A stretch of DNA of 64,000 bases. Origin: JAOUGY01 sp963825585 (lineage in GTDB: Bacteria > Actinomycetota > Acidimicrobiia > Spongiisociales > ZC4RG35). A model generated the notes under the pieces. That model made no database searches. It was not told the DNA's origin and saw only the letters and a program-made list of their open reading frames with translations. Where the stretch lies: contig CAWGTX010000009.1 of the NCBI GenBank assembly GCA_963825585.1, positions 124,001 through 188,000 on the forward strand, read 5' to 3'. A program made the translations under genes and the position numbers. This document shows positions 1 to 9,338 of this stretch, in pieces. The stretch's first letter is position 1, and each line of letters opens with the position of its first letter.

Positions 1-1
1 T

Positions 2-1051
2 CTGCGTGGTCCCAACGGCGGCGCACCGGTTCCGCCGACCGAGGACCCGTCCCCGGTGCCGGTCGACGTCCAGGCCAGCGACGTCCAGGGCAGCGACGTC
101 CAGGGCAGCTTGGTACGCAACGCCGGGACGGTCAGTTTCTGGTCGCTCTTCGACCGGGACCCGGGCGCCAACCCGGAACCGGTTTCGATCGTCCCGGAAC
201 CCGACCCGGAACCCAGACCCGACCCGGATTCCAGACCCGTCGTCGAGGTGCCGCCCGTTCCCGAGCGTTTGCCGACTTCGGAGTCGACCAGCGTCTCGTA
301 CCTCCCCGATATCGGCTCATCCGAGGCTTCGGTCGAACCGGACGGGCGGGAACGTGATCTGGGTGGGGAAGCCGACCAGCCCGAGACCATCGCCTACTCC
401 GACGCCGGGGCCTCGCCCGAACGCCAGGACGTCTCCGACCGGTCGATGGACGATGGGGCGGCCGGTGGCTCCATCGATCCGAATGAGGCCCGAGAGGACC
501 AGCTGTCAAACGACGGGGTGCTCCCCGCCGAGGAGGGATCGGCTGGTGACGCAGCAGCGAGCGGGGAGACCACACATCGGGACAAGGAACCGGGGGACTC
601 GTTTCGGTCGGAGCCGGTTGGACCATGGCAGGGACGGGCCCGTCCGGTAGAAGCCGGCGAGGGATCGGATGGACCGGCGTTGCCTGCATGGATCGCCGAC
701 GAGCCGCTCGGCTTCGAGTCGAACGGCTCCCCGACCGGCGGGGAGTTCGGCGCCGATGGCGAGGCGGAGCTGGCGGCCACCCCACAGGAAGATCTGACGG
801 TCATCTTCGGCATCGGCCCCAACGTGGCGGCGCTGCTCAACCAACACGGTGTCGTCCGCTTCTCCCAACTGGCCGTCCTCTCTGTCGACACCCTCAAAGG
901 GATCCTCCAGGCGGGCGGACCCCGGTTCTCCTCCTGCAACCCGGAGTCCTGGCCCCTGCAGGCGACCCTGGCCTCCAGTGGCCGGTGGCTGGCGCTCAAG
1001 GCGTTGACCGCCGTCGGGGACGTTTCAACCGGCGCCGGCGGCGATTCCTGA
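2..1051 (+). CDS. Helix-hairpin-helix-tailed acidic protein, 5' end outside window
   Basis: The reading frame is open from base 2, so the N-terminus lies before the window; an internal GTG at 56 is probably not the true start. The visible protein is a long Pro/Asp/Glu/Ser-rich, low-complexity region that looks disordered. It ends in a compact domain of about 70 residues with the motif IFGIGPNVAALLNQHG, followed by a FSQLA and GGPRF..WP..A pattern. That pattern matches the helix-hairpin-helix domain found at the C-terminus of many bacterial proteins of unknown role (COG3743-like, predicted DNA or protein binding). The next gene is convergent, 216 bases away. The function is unknown; the domain call is from recognition of the motif only. 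Confidence 0.6.
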   Translation: MRGPNGGAPVPPTEDPSPVPVDVQASDVQGSDVQGSLVRNAGTVSFWSLFDRDPGANPEPVSIVPEPDPEPRPDPDSRPVVEVPPVPERLPTSESTSVSYLPDIGSSEASVEPDGRERDLGGEADQPETIAYSDAGASPERQDVSDRSMDDGAAGGSIDPNEAREDQLSNDGVLPAEEGSAGDAAASGETTHRDKEPGDSFRSEPVGPWQGRARPVEAGEGSDGPALPAWIADEPLGFESNGSPTGGEFGADGEAELAATPQEDLTVIFGIGPNVAALLNQHGVVRFSQLAVLSVDTLKGILQAGGPRFSSCNPESWPLQATLASSGRWLALKALTAVGDVSTGAGGDS

Positions 1052-1267
1052 TCCGGCCGGGAGGGAGGGTTCCGATCCTCGGGGCCGCGCGTTCGGCACC
1101 CTGTCCACCTCGATGCGGTCCTCTCCTGGCCGGCAGACCCAGCGGGTGCGGTTCCCTTCCCGATCGTCCAGGCAGGAGGAATGGAGGCGACGAAGAGGAG
1201 CCGACGGGATCTCCCGCCGGCTCCACTCGGTACTCGGCAACCAGGACTGGCGAGCCCGGGCGACGAC

Positions 1268-2371
1268 TCAGGCCGATTTGGACATGCTCGGCGTGTATGG
1301 CGTGGTGGCGTCTTCCTGTTCCAGTTCGGCCAGTGAGATGGTGATGTGCTCGGCCTCGAGGGGTGCGACCTCATGCTCGCGGAACCAGGCGATCGTCTCA
1401 CGCAGTCCCGTCTCCGTGTCGACCCGCGGTTGGAATCCCAGCAGCCGGTCGGCGAGGCTGAGATCGGGACGCCGCTGCTGCGGATCATCTCCAGTGCGTT
1501 CGACGTGACGGATCTCGCTCTTGGAGCCGGCCAGTTCGATGATGGTCGTCGCCAGCTCCAGCATCGACACCTCGTGGGTGTTGCCGAGGTTGACCGGACC
1601 ATTGTGGTCCGAGGCCAGCAGTCGCAGGAGACCCTCCACCAGGTCGTTCACGTGGCACAGTGAGCGGGTCTGCAACCCGTCACCGTGGATCAGGATGGGC
1701 TCGCCGTGGATGGCGGACGATATGAAGGAGGGGACGGCGCGACCGTCGTTCGAGCGCATTCCTGGCCCATAGGTGTTGAAGATGCGTGGCATCCTCACCT
1801 GGACCTGGTGCATCCGGTGGTAGGCCATGGTGATGGCCTCGGCGTACCGCTTGGACTCGTCGTACATGCTGCGGGGTCCGATGGGGTTCACGTGACCCCA
1901 GTAGCCCTCGGGTTGCGGGCTCACCGCCGGATCGCCGTACACCTCGCTGGTCGAGGCTGTCATGAAGGTGGCGCCGGTCCTCTTGGCCAATTGGAGGGCG
2001 TTCTCCGTGCCGATCGAGCCGACCCGGAGAGTCTCCAAGGGGAGCTGGACATAGTCGACCGGAGAAGCGGGGGAGGCGAAGTTGAGCACGAAGTCGACCG
2101 CACCCGACACGGGGATCTCGTGCGTGATGTCGGCTTCGATCACCTCGATGTGGGGCTGGGCCCGCAGATCCCGGACCGTGTCCGGGCGACTGGTGAGGAA
2201 GGAATCGACCACCGTCACCTGAGCCCCCAACGTCGCCAGCCGGGCGCTGAGATGAGCCCCGAGGAACCCCGCTCCCCCCAAGACCACGGTGTGCCGCCCG
2301 GAGAAATACCGGCTGAGGGGAGACCCTTCGCTTCCGAACGACGGGTCAGAACCCTGGACAAATGCCCCCAT
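1268..2371 (-). CDS. UDP-glucuronate decarboxylase-like NAD-dependent epimerase/dehydratase
   Basis: This is an extended short-chain dehydrogenase of 367 residues. It has the NAD-binding GGAGFLG motif (residues 32-38), the TSEVYGD segment (141-147) and the catalytic YDESK (Tyr170, Lys174). The YWGHVNPIGPRS stretch just before the catalytic Tyr is characteristic of UXS enzymes, which convert UDP-glucuronate to UDP-xylose in the cytoplasm. The start is ATG with GGAGG-like bases just upstream. About 30 extra residues at the C-terminus are acidic and look dispensable. It is divergent from the sugar-transferase gene, and its place at the head of a glycan locus fits supply of a pentose donor. Another UDP-sugar epimerase activity cannot be excluded. 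Confidence 0.85.
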   Translation of the reverse strand: MGAFVQGSDPSFGSEGSPLSRYFSGRHTVVLGGAGFLGAHLSARLATLGAQVTVVDSFLTSRPDTVRDLRAQPHIEVIEADITHEIPVSGAVDFVLNFASPASPVDYVQLPLETLRVGSIGTENALQLAKRTGATFMTASTSEVYGDPAVSPQPEGYWGHVNPIGPRSMYDESKRYAEAITMAYHRMHQVQVRMPRIFNTYGPGMRSNDGRAVPSFISSAIHGEPILIHGDGLQTRSLCHVNDLVEGLLRLLASDHNGPVNLGNTHEVSMLELATTIIELAGSKSEIRHVERTGDDPQQRRPDLSLADRLLGFQPRVDTETGLRETIAWFREHEVAPLEAEHITISLAELEQEDATTPYTPSMSKSA

Positions 2372-2693
2372 TGCTGCCTCCCACTAGAAACTCAATTCAA
2401 CTGCGCCCCTTCGACCTCGCCATCGTCGCTGCTCCATCGGTCGTGGGTTTCCCACGACCGGAGCCTGACGAGGCCGAGCCGGTCCGCCCGAGCCCCCGGG
2501 CGTTCCGCCGACAAGTCTGGCACCACCACCGACTGTGGTCAAGGAGGACTCTTCGTCGCAGGGGTTGACTAGACAGTCGGTCGGGTACAATTTGGTGCCG
2601 TTGACCGTCCGGTCGGACCGTAGCGATGCCGCAGCATGGTCTCACGAGACAGGTCTGCGACAGGTCCGAGTTGGGAACCGGGAGAGAATCGGC
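2372..2693. other. Divergent intergenic region between UXS and sugar transferase
   Basis: About 320 bases separate the two divergent glycan genes. No convincing coding signal is seen. It contains the TTGACT/TACAAT promoter-like pair described separately and a GGGAGAG ribosome-binding sequence just before the ATG at 2694. Confidence 0.6.
2565..2591 (+). promoter_or_regulatory. Candidate sigma-70-type promoter of the glycan operon
   Basis: TTGACT (2565-2570) and TACAAT (2586-2591) lie 15 bases apart, about 100 bases before the sugar-transferase start. The -10 box is good and the spacer is short. It is the best promoter-like pair in this divergent region and would drive the rightward glycan genes. 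Confidence 0.45.
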
Positions 2694-3467
2694 ATGCAAT
2701 CGAGGTTGCTGGGGAGTGGCGATCGCTCCTGGTCCAGGCAGTCGAGCTCCGAACCGTTCCTGGGCTACCGGTCTCCTGCGAGAGAACGTCAAGCCGTGCG
2801 TGGAGTCATGTGGTTCGCCAAGAGAACGGTCGACGTGGCTCTGGGCACCATTCTCGTGGTGGTCTTGGCGCCGCTGATGGTGGTCATAGCGATAGCCATC
2901 AAGCTCGATTCGCCAGGGCCGGTGTTCTTCCGGCACGATCGAGTGGGCGGGCGCAGGGTCTGTTCCTCCGAAGGGCGAGTGACGTGGGAGGCAGCGGTGT
3001 TCGAGATCGTCAAGTTCCGCTCGATGATCCACGAAGCGGATGAGAGCCTGCACCGCGATTACATACGGGCATTCATAGAAGGCGAGACGCAGGCAGATCA
3101 GGGTGGAGCCGAGATCTACAAGCTCGAGTCCGACCCCCGGGTCACAGTGTGGGGCGCATGATTCGGATCACTTCACTCGATGAGCTGCCCACAGTTGTTC
3201 AACGTCCTCGCCGGGAAGATGAGCCTGGTGGGCCCCCGACCGGTTCCGACCTACGAGGTCGAAGCCTACGAACCCTGGCAGATGGAGCGTCTGCATGCAC
3301 TTCCTGGGATGACCGGTCAATGGCAGGTCCACGGCCGTGGCGTCGTGTCATTCGACGAGATGGTTCGGATGGACATCTGGTACACCCGCAATCGTTCCGT
3401 GTGGCTCGATTTCAAGCTGTTGGTTGGAACGATTCGAGCGGTGGCCAGCATGCGGGGTGCCCAGTAG
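2694..3467 (+). pseudogene. Undecaprenyl-phosphate sugar phosphotransferase, frameshifted
   Basis: The product is a bacterial sugar transferase (PF02397 type) that would load the first sugar-1-phosphate onto undecaprenyl phosphate. It shows the N-terminal FAKRTVDVALG and a following hydrophobic segment, then the DSPGPVFFRHDR and IVKFRSM motifs. The C-terminal half has SLDELP, QLFNVLAGKMSLVGPRP and the MTGQWQVHGRG region. The start ATG 2694 follows GGGAGAG. Two compensating frameshifts break it: one base appears lost near 3147 (before VGRMIRI) and one extra A appears near 3190 (between DELP and QLFNV). Restoring both gives an uninterrupted protein of about 257 residues. Read as given, it stops at 3161. 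Sequencing error is as likely as true inactivation. Confidence 0.8.
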
Positions 3468-3542
3468 TGACGCCGCCGCCTCCGGCCCCGACGAGATACG
3501 TCCGTTCCCACTCCGGGGCATTCCACCATCCCGGGAGTATCG

Positions 3543-4579
3543 ATGAACAGTATCTCACCGTGTCGCCGTCATCGGATGCGGTTACTGGGGCGTCAACCAC
3601 GTGCGGGTGATGGCGGAACTACCACAGGTGAGTGAGGTGGTCGCCTGCGATGCGAGCCCCGCACGCGTCGAGGAGATCTCCCGCAGGTTCCCAGGAGTCG
3701 TCACCACCGATTCGGCCGACGAAGTCGCAGCCGACCGCAGCATCGATGCCGTGGTCGTGTGTACCCCGGCGACCACCCACCTTCGAGTGGCGCTGCCGTT
3801 GATCGAGGCGGGCAAACACGTCCTGGTGGAGAAAGCCGATCACCGTCACCACCGCCGATGCCGCCGAGATGATGTCAGCGGCGCGATCCGCTGGTGTGAC
3901 ACTCGGCGTCGGGCACACCTTCCTGCACAACCCCGGTGTCGAGGCGATGCGGCGACGGATCGCAGGCGGCGATGTCGGCGACATCCACTATCTGTACGCC
4001 CGTCGGTGCAACCTCGGTCCGATCCGCCACGACGTCAATGCCATGTGGGATCTGATCCCCCATGACATCTCCATCTTCAATCACTTGATCGACGCTCCGC
4101 CCGCGTGGGTCTCGGCGGTGGGTTCGCCGTCCTCGGCAACGATCGGGAAGACGTCGGCTTCGTCACCATCGGATACGACAACGGCGTGATCGCCAACATC
4201 CACGCCAGCTGGGTGGACCCCTTCAAGGTTCGACAACTGGTCGTGGTGGGCACGCAGGAGAGAATCCTCTTCGACGACGTGAACCCTTCCCAACCGGTCA
4301 CGGTGGTGTCGAGAGGCGTCCGCGGGGCCGGCCCCCGAGATGTCGAACCTCATGCGATCCGGGAGGGGGCCGACGTCGTGCCCGTCATCGCGCCCAGCGA
4401 GCCGCTCAAGAATCAGAGCATCGACTTCCTCGACGCCATCGACTCGGGACGAGAGCCGGTTGCCGACCGGCGAGATCGGGTTGCGAGTGGTAGAGGTGAT
4501 GGAGGCGGTCGACGCGTCCATGCTTCGAGGCGGCACTCCGGTACCGGTCAACCGACAGTCGACCCTTCAACCAGGATGA
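3543..4579 (+). pseudogene. Gfo/Idh/MocA-family NAD(P)-dependent sugar oxidoreductase, multiply frameshifted
   Basis: Fragments in three frames together make one Gfo/Idh/MocA protein: the Rossmann motif VAVIGCGYWGVNHVRVM, then AGKHVLVEK, then VTLGVGHTFLHNPGVEAM, then WDLIPHDISIFNHL, then VGFVTIGYDNGVIANIHASW and a C-terminal VVEVMEAVDASMLRGG. ATG 3543 has a GGGAG ribosome-binding site. Breaks are near 3557 (+1), 3835 (extra G after GAGAAA), 4120 (one G short in a G run) and 4467 (extra C). The family oxidises or reduces sugar ring carbons. With the adjacent DegT aminotransferase, overlapping by ATGA, it resembles a UDP-sugar 3-dehydrogenase plus transaminase pair (WlbA/WlbC-like), which is inference. 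Four breaks in 1 kb make this the least intact gene in the window. Confidence 0.75.
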
Positions 4580-5736
4580 ACATGACACTGACAACCAGAA
4601 CCACACCCATCCCGTTCGTCGATCTCAAGGCGCAGTACGCCTCGATCAGAGACGAGGTCGACGCAGCGATCGCAGATGTGCTCGGGCGGGCGAACTTCAT
4701 ACTCGGCGACCATGTGGAGGCGTTCGAGGATGAGTTCTCCCGCTACTGCGGTGTCGCCCACGGAGTGGGTGTGGACTCGGGGACGTCGGCGCTGGAACTG
4801 GCGCTGAGAGCGGTCGGCGTGGGCCCGACTGATGAGGTCATCACGGTCGCCAACACCTTCATCGCCAGCGCTCTGGCCATCTCCTACGTCGGTGCCACCC
4901 CGGTGTTGGTCGACATGGATCCGGCCACGTACCAGATCGACGTGTCGGCGATCGAAAGGGCGATCACTCCCCGAACCAAGGCGATCATGCCGGTGCATCT
5001 CTACGGGCACCCCGCCGACATGACACCGATCATGGACATCGCCCAGGCCCATGGCCTGGTCGTGGTCGAGGACGCCTCGCAGGCCCACGGAGCCCGCTAC
5101 CGAGGAGAGAGGGTCGGCTCGTTCGGCGACGTGTCGGCGTTCAGTCTCTACCCGGGGAAGAACCTGGGTGCCTACGGCGACGCCGGCATCGTGGTGACCA
5201 ACGACTCCGCCGTGGCCGACCGGGTCCGCATGGACCGAAATTACGGATCGCGACAGAAGTACATACACGAGTCCATCGGTTTCAACCGTCGGCTCGACAC
5301 GCTCCAAGCCGCCGTCCTCCGAGTCAAACTGGCGAGGCTCGACGAATGGAATGCCGCTCGTCGCCGGCACGCCGCCGCCTACAACGAGCGACTGTCGGGC
5401 GTGGTGACGCTGCCCGGCCAGGCGGCCGACGTCGAACCGGTACACCACATCTACCCGGTGTGCGTCGACGGTCGCGACGAGGTGCAGCGGGTGCTCGGGG
5501 AGGCAGGCGTCGCCAGTGTCATCCACTACCCGATCCCGATCCACCTCCAGCAGGCCTACGCCGGGCTGGGTCACGGTGAGGGCACGTTCCCCGAGACCGA
5601 GGACCTGGCTCGCCGCGAGCTCTCCCTCCCCATGTTCCCCGAGCTCGAGGACGCGCAGATCGACCGGGTGTGTGAGGTCCTGGTGTCGGCCGTCGCATCG
5701 CACCGGGATCTCCGCGGTGGCGATGACCTCTCCTGA
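4576..5736 (+). CDS. DegT/DnrJ/EryC1/StrS-family sugar aminotransferase
   Basis: This is a PLP-dependent nucleotide-sugar aminotransferase of 386 residues. It begins IPFVDLKAQYASIRDEV, typical of the family. The PLP-binding lysine is Lys195 in FSLYPGKNLGAYGDAG, preceded by VVEDASQAHGA (the Asp that contacts the pyridine nitrogen) and followed by NYGSRQKY and the GFNRRLDTLQAAVL motif. ATG 4576 overlaps the previous stop as ATGA; ATG 4582 is an alternative. Such enzymes transfer an amino group from glutamate to a keto-sugar nucleotide, so the locus probably makes an amino sugar such as a 3-amino-3-deoxy uronate or hexose. The exact substrate cannot be read from the sequence. Confidence 0.88.
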   Translation: MNMTLTTRTTPIPFVDLKAQYASIRDEVDAAIADVLGRANFILGDHVEAFEDEFSRYCGVAHGVGVDSGTSALELALRAVGVGPTDEVITVANTFIASALAISYVGATPVLVDMDPATYQIDVSAIERAITPRTKAIMPVHLYGHPADMTPIMDIAQAHGLVVVEDASQAHGARYRGERVGSFGDVSAFSLYPGKNLGAYGDAGIVVTNDSAVADRVRMDRNYGSRQKYIHESIGFNRRLDTLQAAVLRVKLARLDEWNAARRRHAAAYNERLSGVVTLPGQAADVEPVHHIYPVCVDGRDEVQRVLGEAGVASVIHYPIPIHLQQAYAGLGHGEGTFPETEDLARRELSLPMFPELEDAQIDRVCEVLVSAVASHRDLRGGDDLS

Positions 5737-5746
5737 GGGAGATGTG

Positions 5747-6871
5747 ATGACATCAGCAGCGTCGGCGGCCCAGCGTTTGTTCGCCCACATGGCGCGTTCC
5801 CACTGGGACGGTGGTTCATTGAGAGGTCCCGACCCGGGCATCCGTTTCAACGCCCGCCTCGGGCGATTCATCAAGAGCGCAACCCCGAGGATCCCCTGGA
5901 ACGACGACCTCGTCTACCAGCAGGCCCAGGGCTATTGGATCCTCGACAACTGGATGATGTCGGATTCCTCCCCGGATGGTCACCACGCCGAGATCGCCGC
6001 GGCCGCATCCGAGTCGGTGCTGGCCGGCCAGAACCAGGATGGCTACTGGCCCTACCCCAATCCGGAGTGGCGGGGACGGGTGGCCACGGTGGAGGGCTGC
6101 TTCGCCGCCCTCGGGCTCCTCGAAAGCCATCGCCGCACCGGCGATGACCGGTTCCTGCAGGGGGCGGTCCGCTGGCACCGGTTCATGGACGAATTCATCG
6201 GCTACCGGTCTCAGTCCGATCCTACGATGCTCGCCATCAACTACTTCCTCCACACCGGCGGTGAATGGGGTGGGGTACCCAACAACAGCACGTTGGCGCT
6301 GTGGTTGTTGGCGCGCTTGTGGGAGGAGAGCGGGGACCGGACGTTCCTCGACCGCGCCCCGGCGATGGTCGCCTGGCTCGACCACTGTCAGCTCCCCACC
6401 GGCGAGCTGCCGTACCGGACCGCCAGCCGGTCGAAGGAGGGCCAGGACCACTTCCTGTGCCACCAATACAACTCGTTTGAGTTCATGGACCTGGTCCACT
6501 ACCGGAACATCACCGGCGACGCGTCGATCAGCCCGGTGATCGAGCGGTTGGCCGGGTTCCTGATCGAAGGTGTGACCGCCGGTGGATTCGCCGCCTACGA
6601 TTGCTCCAATCACACCACCCGCGTTCTGTACTACGACCTGGCGCTTGCCCAGGCATTGAACCAGGCGGCCGATCTCGGTCTGCTCGATTGCCGCGACACG
6701 GTGAGGGCGATGTATCGGGGCGTGATCGAGTTGCAGCGGCCCGACGGCTCCTTCCCGTACCACTCGATCCGCAGCTATGGAGCGCTGCGCGACTCGAGGT
6801 CGTATCCCCGCTATCAGTCGATGATGCTGCATCATCTGCTCCTGGCGGATGCACAGCGGCTCGAGCTGTGA
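5747..6871 (+). CDS. Unknown protein with alpha/alpha-barrel-like repeats in glycan locus
   Basis: This protein of 374 residues has no family I recognise. ATG 5747 was chosen because GAGGGAG lies six bases upstream; the frame is open further back, but only in the shadow of the aminotransferase gene. It has recurring helix-pair units with Gly-Tyr-Trp-Pro or GxLPY turns: QNQDGYWPYPNPEW, LPTGELPYR and RPDGSFPYHS. These resemble the QDGSW-like repeats of alpha/alpha toroids such as terpene cyclases, polysaccharide lyases and glucuronyl epimerases. No signal peptide or transmembrane segment is evident. It lies between an aminotransferase and a glycosyltransferase, whose GTG overlaps its stop. A role in modifying uronic-acid-containing glycan is possible but is only inferred. 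Confidence 0.65.
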   Translation: MTSAASAAQRLFAHMARSHWDGGSLRGPDPGIRFNARLGRFIKSATPRIPWNDDLVYQQAQGYWILDNWMMSDSSPDGHHAEIAAAASESVLAGQNQDGYWPYPNPEWRGRVATVEGCFAALGLLESHRRTGDDRFLQGAVRWHRFMDEFIGYRSQSDPTMLAINYFLHTGGEWGGVPNNSTLALWLLARLWEESGDRTFLDRAPAMVAWLDHCQLPTGELPYRTASRSKEGQDHFLCHQYNSFEFMDLVHYRNITGDASISPVIERLAGFLIEGVTAGGFAAYDCSNHTTRVLYYDLALAQALNQAADLGLLDCRDTVRAMYRGVIELQRPDGSFPYHSIRSYGALRDSRSYPRYQSMMLHHLLLADAQRLEL

Positions 6872-8151
6872 CGGGTACGAGCGATGTCGTCGGTGGCTCG
6901 GTCCCACTCAATGTGGTGTATCTGTTGCACCGGTTTCCCTACCGGACCGAGACCTTCATCGTGCGCGAGATGCACTGGCTCAGACAGATGGGAGTCGAGC
7001 TCAACATCTTCTCGCTGATGGCGCCCGGCAGTCCGAGCGCCTCGGACCAGGGCCAGGACCTGCTGGACGTGGCCCACCATGCCCCGTGGATGTCGGGTGC
7101 CATCGCGGTTGCCAACCTCCGCACGCTGCTCCGGACTCCCCGTGCCTACCTCCGGGCGGTTCGCCGTCTGATCGGACGAACCTGGAGGGAGCCAAAGGTG
7201 ATGGGGTTGATGGTGGCGCTGTTCCCGAAGGTCGTCCTGTTCGCCACCGAGGCGGAGCGGCTGGGGGCACAGCACATCCACGCGCACTTCGTGTGGATAG
7301 AGGGTCTGGCGGCCGGCGTGGTGCGTGACCTGACCGGCATCCCCTTCACCATCCAGCCCCATGCGTTCGGGTTGTTCGGACGCCACCCGGTCAACGTACG
7401 GCTCGAGCTGGAGGATGCGACCGGCATCATCACCATCTCCGAGTACAACAAGCGGTTCATCGCCGGGTTGTCCCCTGCCCTCCTCGACCGGGTCGACATC
7501 GTGCATTGTGGCGTCGACCTCGATCGGTTCCCCCCCGCCGGGACGGAGAAAGGCACCGGGCCGGTCAGGATCGTGACGGTGGGCCGCGCCATCGAGAAGA
7601 AGGGCCACGAGCATCTCGTCGACGCCTGCGCCCTGCTGGCCGAGCGCGGTGTCGACTTCCGGTGTGACCTGGTGGTCGGGATCGGCCCGGACTCCCAACC
7701 GCTGGCAGCCCGGATCGCAGCGCACGGCATCGGTGACCGGGTCCGGATCCTGGACATGATGGGCGAGGACGGCATCGTCGCCACCCTTCACGGTGCCGAC
7801 ATATTCGCCCTCGCCTGTGTGGTGGCGTCTTCGGGGGACCGCGACGGCATCCCGGTGGCGATCATGGAGGCGATGGCGTGTGAGCTCCCGGTGGTGTCGA
7901 CCACGGTGTCGGGGGTGCCCGAGCTGGTACAGGATGGAGTGAGCGGGCTGCTGGCCCCTCCGGCTGACCCCGCCGGCCTGGCGGATGCCTTGGAGCGGTT
8001 GATCGCCTCGCCACAGGACCGAATCGCCATGGGGCGGGCGGGTCGGGGCATCGTCGTCGCGGGTTTCCAGGCCTCCCAGAACGCCGTCTTGACACGAGAC
8101 ATCTTCCTACGAACCCGCCGGCTGGTGCCGGAGAGAGCGAACTCGAGATGA
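6868..8151 (+). CDS. Glycosyltransferase family 4
   Basis: This is a GT-B glycosyltransferase of 427 residues. It has the N-terminal LLHRFPYRTETFIVREM (donor and acceptor entry typical of WcaL/AmsK-like enzymes), IHAHFVWIEG, and the C-terminal VTVGRAIEKKGHEHLVDA. The nucleotide-sugar site is DGIPVAIMEAMACELPVVST, with the conserved second Glu. GTG 6868 overlaps the previous stop (GTGA); a longer frame exists but overlaps the upstream gene. It would add a sugar to a lipid-linked oligosaccharide on the cytoplasmic face of the membrane. The downstream gene overlaps by ATGA, so the genes are co-translated. Confidence 0.88.
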   Translation: MTGTSDVVGGSVPLNVVYLLHRFPYRTETFIVREMHWLRQMGVELNIFSLMAPGSPSASDQGQDLLDVAHHAPWMSGAIAVANLRTLLRTPRAYLRAVRRLIGRTWREPKVMGLMVALFPKVVLFATEAERLGAQHIHAHFVWIEGLAAGVVRDLTGIPFTIQPHAFGLFGRHPVNVRLELEDATGIITISEYNKRFIAGLSPALLDRVDIVHCGVDLDRFPPAGTEKGTGPVRIVTVGRAIEKKGHEHLVDACALLAERGVDFRCDLVVGIGPDSQPLAARIAAHGIGDRVRILDMMGEDGIVATLHGADIFALACVVASSGDRDGIPVAIMEAMACELPVVSTTVSGVPELVQDGVSGLLAPPADPAGLADALERLIASPQDRIAMGRAGRGIVVAGFQASQNAVLTRDIFLRTRRLVPERANSR

Positions 8152-9338
8152 CCCGCATCCTGATGCTGTTGGAGAACAGCCCCTATCCACAGGACGATCG
8201 GGTACGGCGCGAAGCGTCGACGCTGGTCGCCGCCGGGCATCAGGTCACCGTTGTCGCCCCCGCGTGGAAGCAGTCGCTCGGAGTCGCCGACGTCGACGGG
8301 GTCCGGGTTCTGCGCTTCCCTCTGCCGCCCGACCGGGACGGCGTCGTCGGGTACGTGCTCGAGTACGGCTCGGCCATGATCGGTGCCCTCGTCCTGTCGC
8401 TGTACGCAGCTGTCAAGGGTGGGTTCGACGTGATCCATTCGCACAATCCGCCCGACCTCTTCGTCTTCATCGCCATCCTGTTCCGTCCGTTCGGCAAACG
8501 GTTCGTGTTCGACCATCACGATCTGTCCCCGGAGATGTACGCAGCCCGATTCGGTGAGTCGACCAGCCCGCTGGTGGTCAGGGTGCTTCGTCGGTTGGAG
8601 CGGCTCAGCTTCCGGATGGCCGACTGGGTCATCTCCACCAATCAGTCCTATCGCGACATCGCGGTTGGGCGGGGAAGAGTCGAGCCTGAACGGGTGACGG
8701 TCGTGCGAAACGGGCCGGACCCCAGCCGGATCCGTCTGGCGGATCCCGACCCGGCCCTGCGGGCCCGTGCCCGCACGTTGATCGGCTACGTCGGTGAGAT
8801 GAACAATCAGGACGGGGTCGACTATCTGATCCGGGCGCTTCACCTGCTCCAGAGCCGGCTGGGGGTCTCCGATTTCCTGGCGGTCATCATCGGGCGGGGG
8901 AGTGCCGTTGCCGAGCTCGAGCGGTTGGCGACCTCGCTGGGCCTGGAGGATCGCGTCTGGTTCACCGGCTGGATTTCCGACGAGGAATTGGTGCGCTACA
9001 TGTCGACCGTCGACATGTGCGTGGTGCCCGACCCGAAGAACGACTTCACCGATCGCTCCACCATGATCAAGGTGATGGAGTACATGGCGTTGGGCAAGCC
9101 GGTGGTGGCATTCGACTTGACCGAGCACCGGAGAACGGCCGGCGACGCCGCCGTCTACGCCACAGCCAACGATGAGCTGGCCTTCGCCCGGGCATTGGCC
9201 GACCTGATCGAAGATCCAGCGCGCCGAAGCCGTATGGGTGAGGCGGGGAGGCAGGCGGTGGCTGAGCGACTCTCCTGGGCCCATCAGGCGCCCAACCTGC
9301 TCGAAGCCTACGAAGGGCTCGAAACGGCACCGAGATGA
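8148..9338 (+). CDS. Glycosyltransferase family 4
   Basis: This is a second GT-B enzyme, 396 residues. It starts MTRILMLLENSPYPQDDRV (Rossmann strand plus the DxRV turn seen in WbuB/WfgS-like transferases), with IHSHNPPDLFVF and FDHHDLSPEMY in the N-domain. The C-domain has YVGEMNNQDGVDYLI, VWFTGWIS and MIKVMEYMALGKPVVAFD; the Glu in KVMEYMA is the donor-binding residue. It overlaps both neighbours by ATGA. It probably works in sequence with the preceding GT4; the sugar specificity is unknown. Confidence 0.88.
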   Translation: MTRILMLLENSPYPQDDRVRREASTLVAAGHQVTVVAPAWKQSLGVADVDGVRVLRFPLPPDRDGVVGYVLEYGSAMIGALVLSLYAAVKGGFDVIHSHNPPDLFVFIAILFRPFGKRFVFDHHDLSPEMYAARFGESTSPLVVRVLRRLERLSFRMADWVISTNQSYRDIAVGRGRVEPERVTVVRNGPDPSRIRLADPDPALRARARTLIGYVGEMNNQDGVDYLIRALHLLQSRLGVSDFLAVIIGRGSAVAELERLATSLGLEDRVWFTGWISDEELVRYMSTVDMCVVPDPKNDFTDRSTMIKVMEYMALGKPVVAFDLTEHRRTAGDAAVYATANDELAFARALADLIEDPARRSRMGEAGRQAVAERLSWAHQAPNLLEAYEGLETAPR

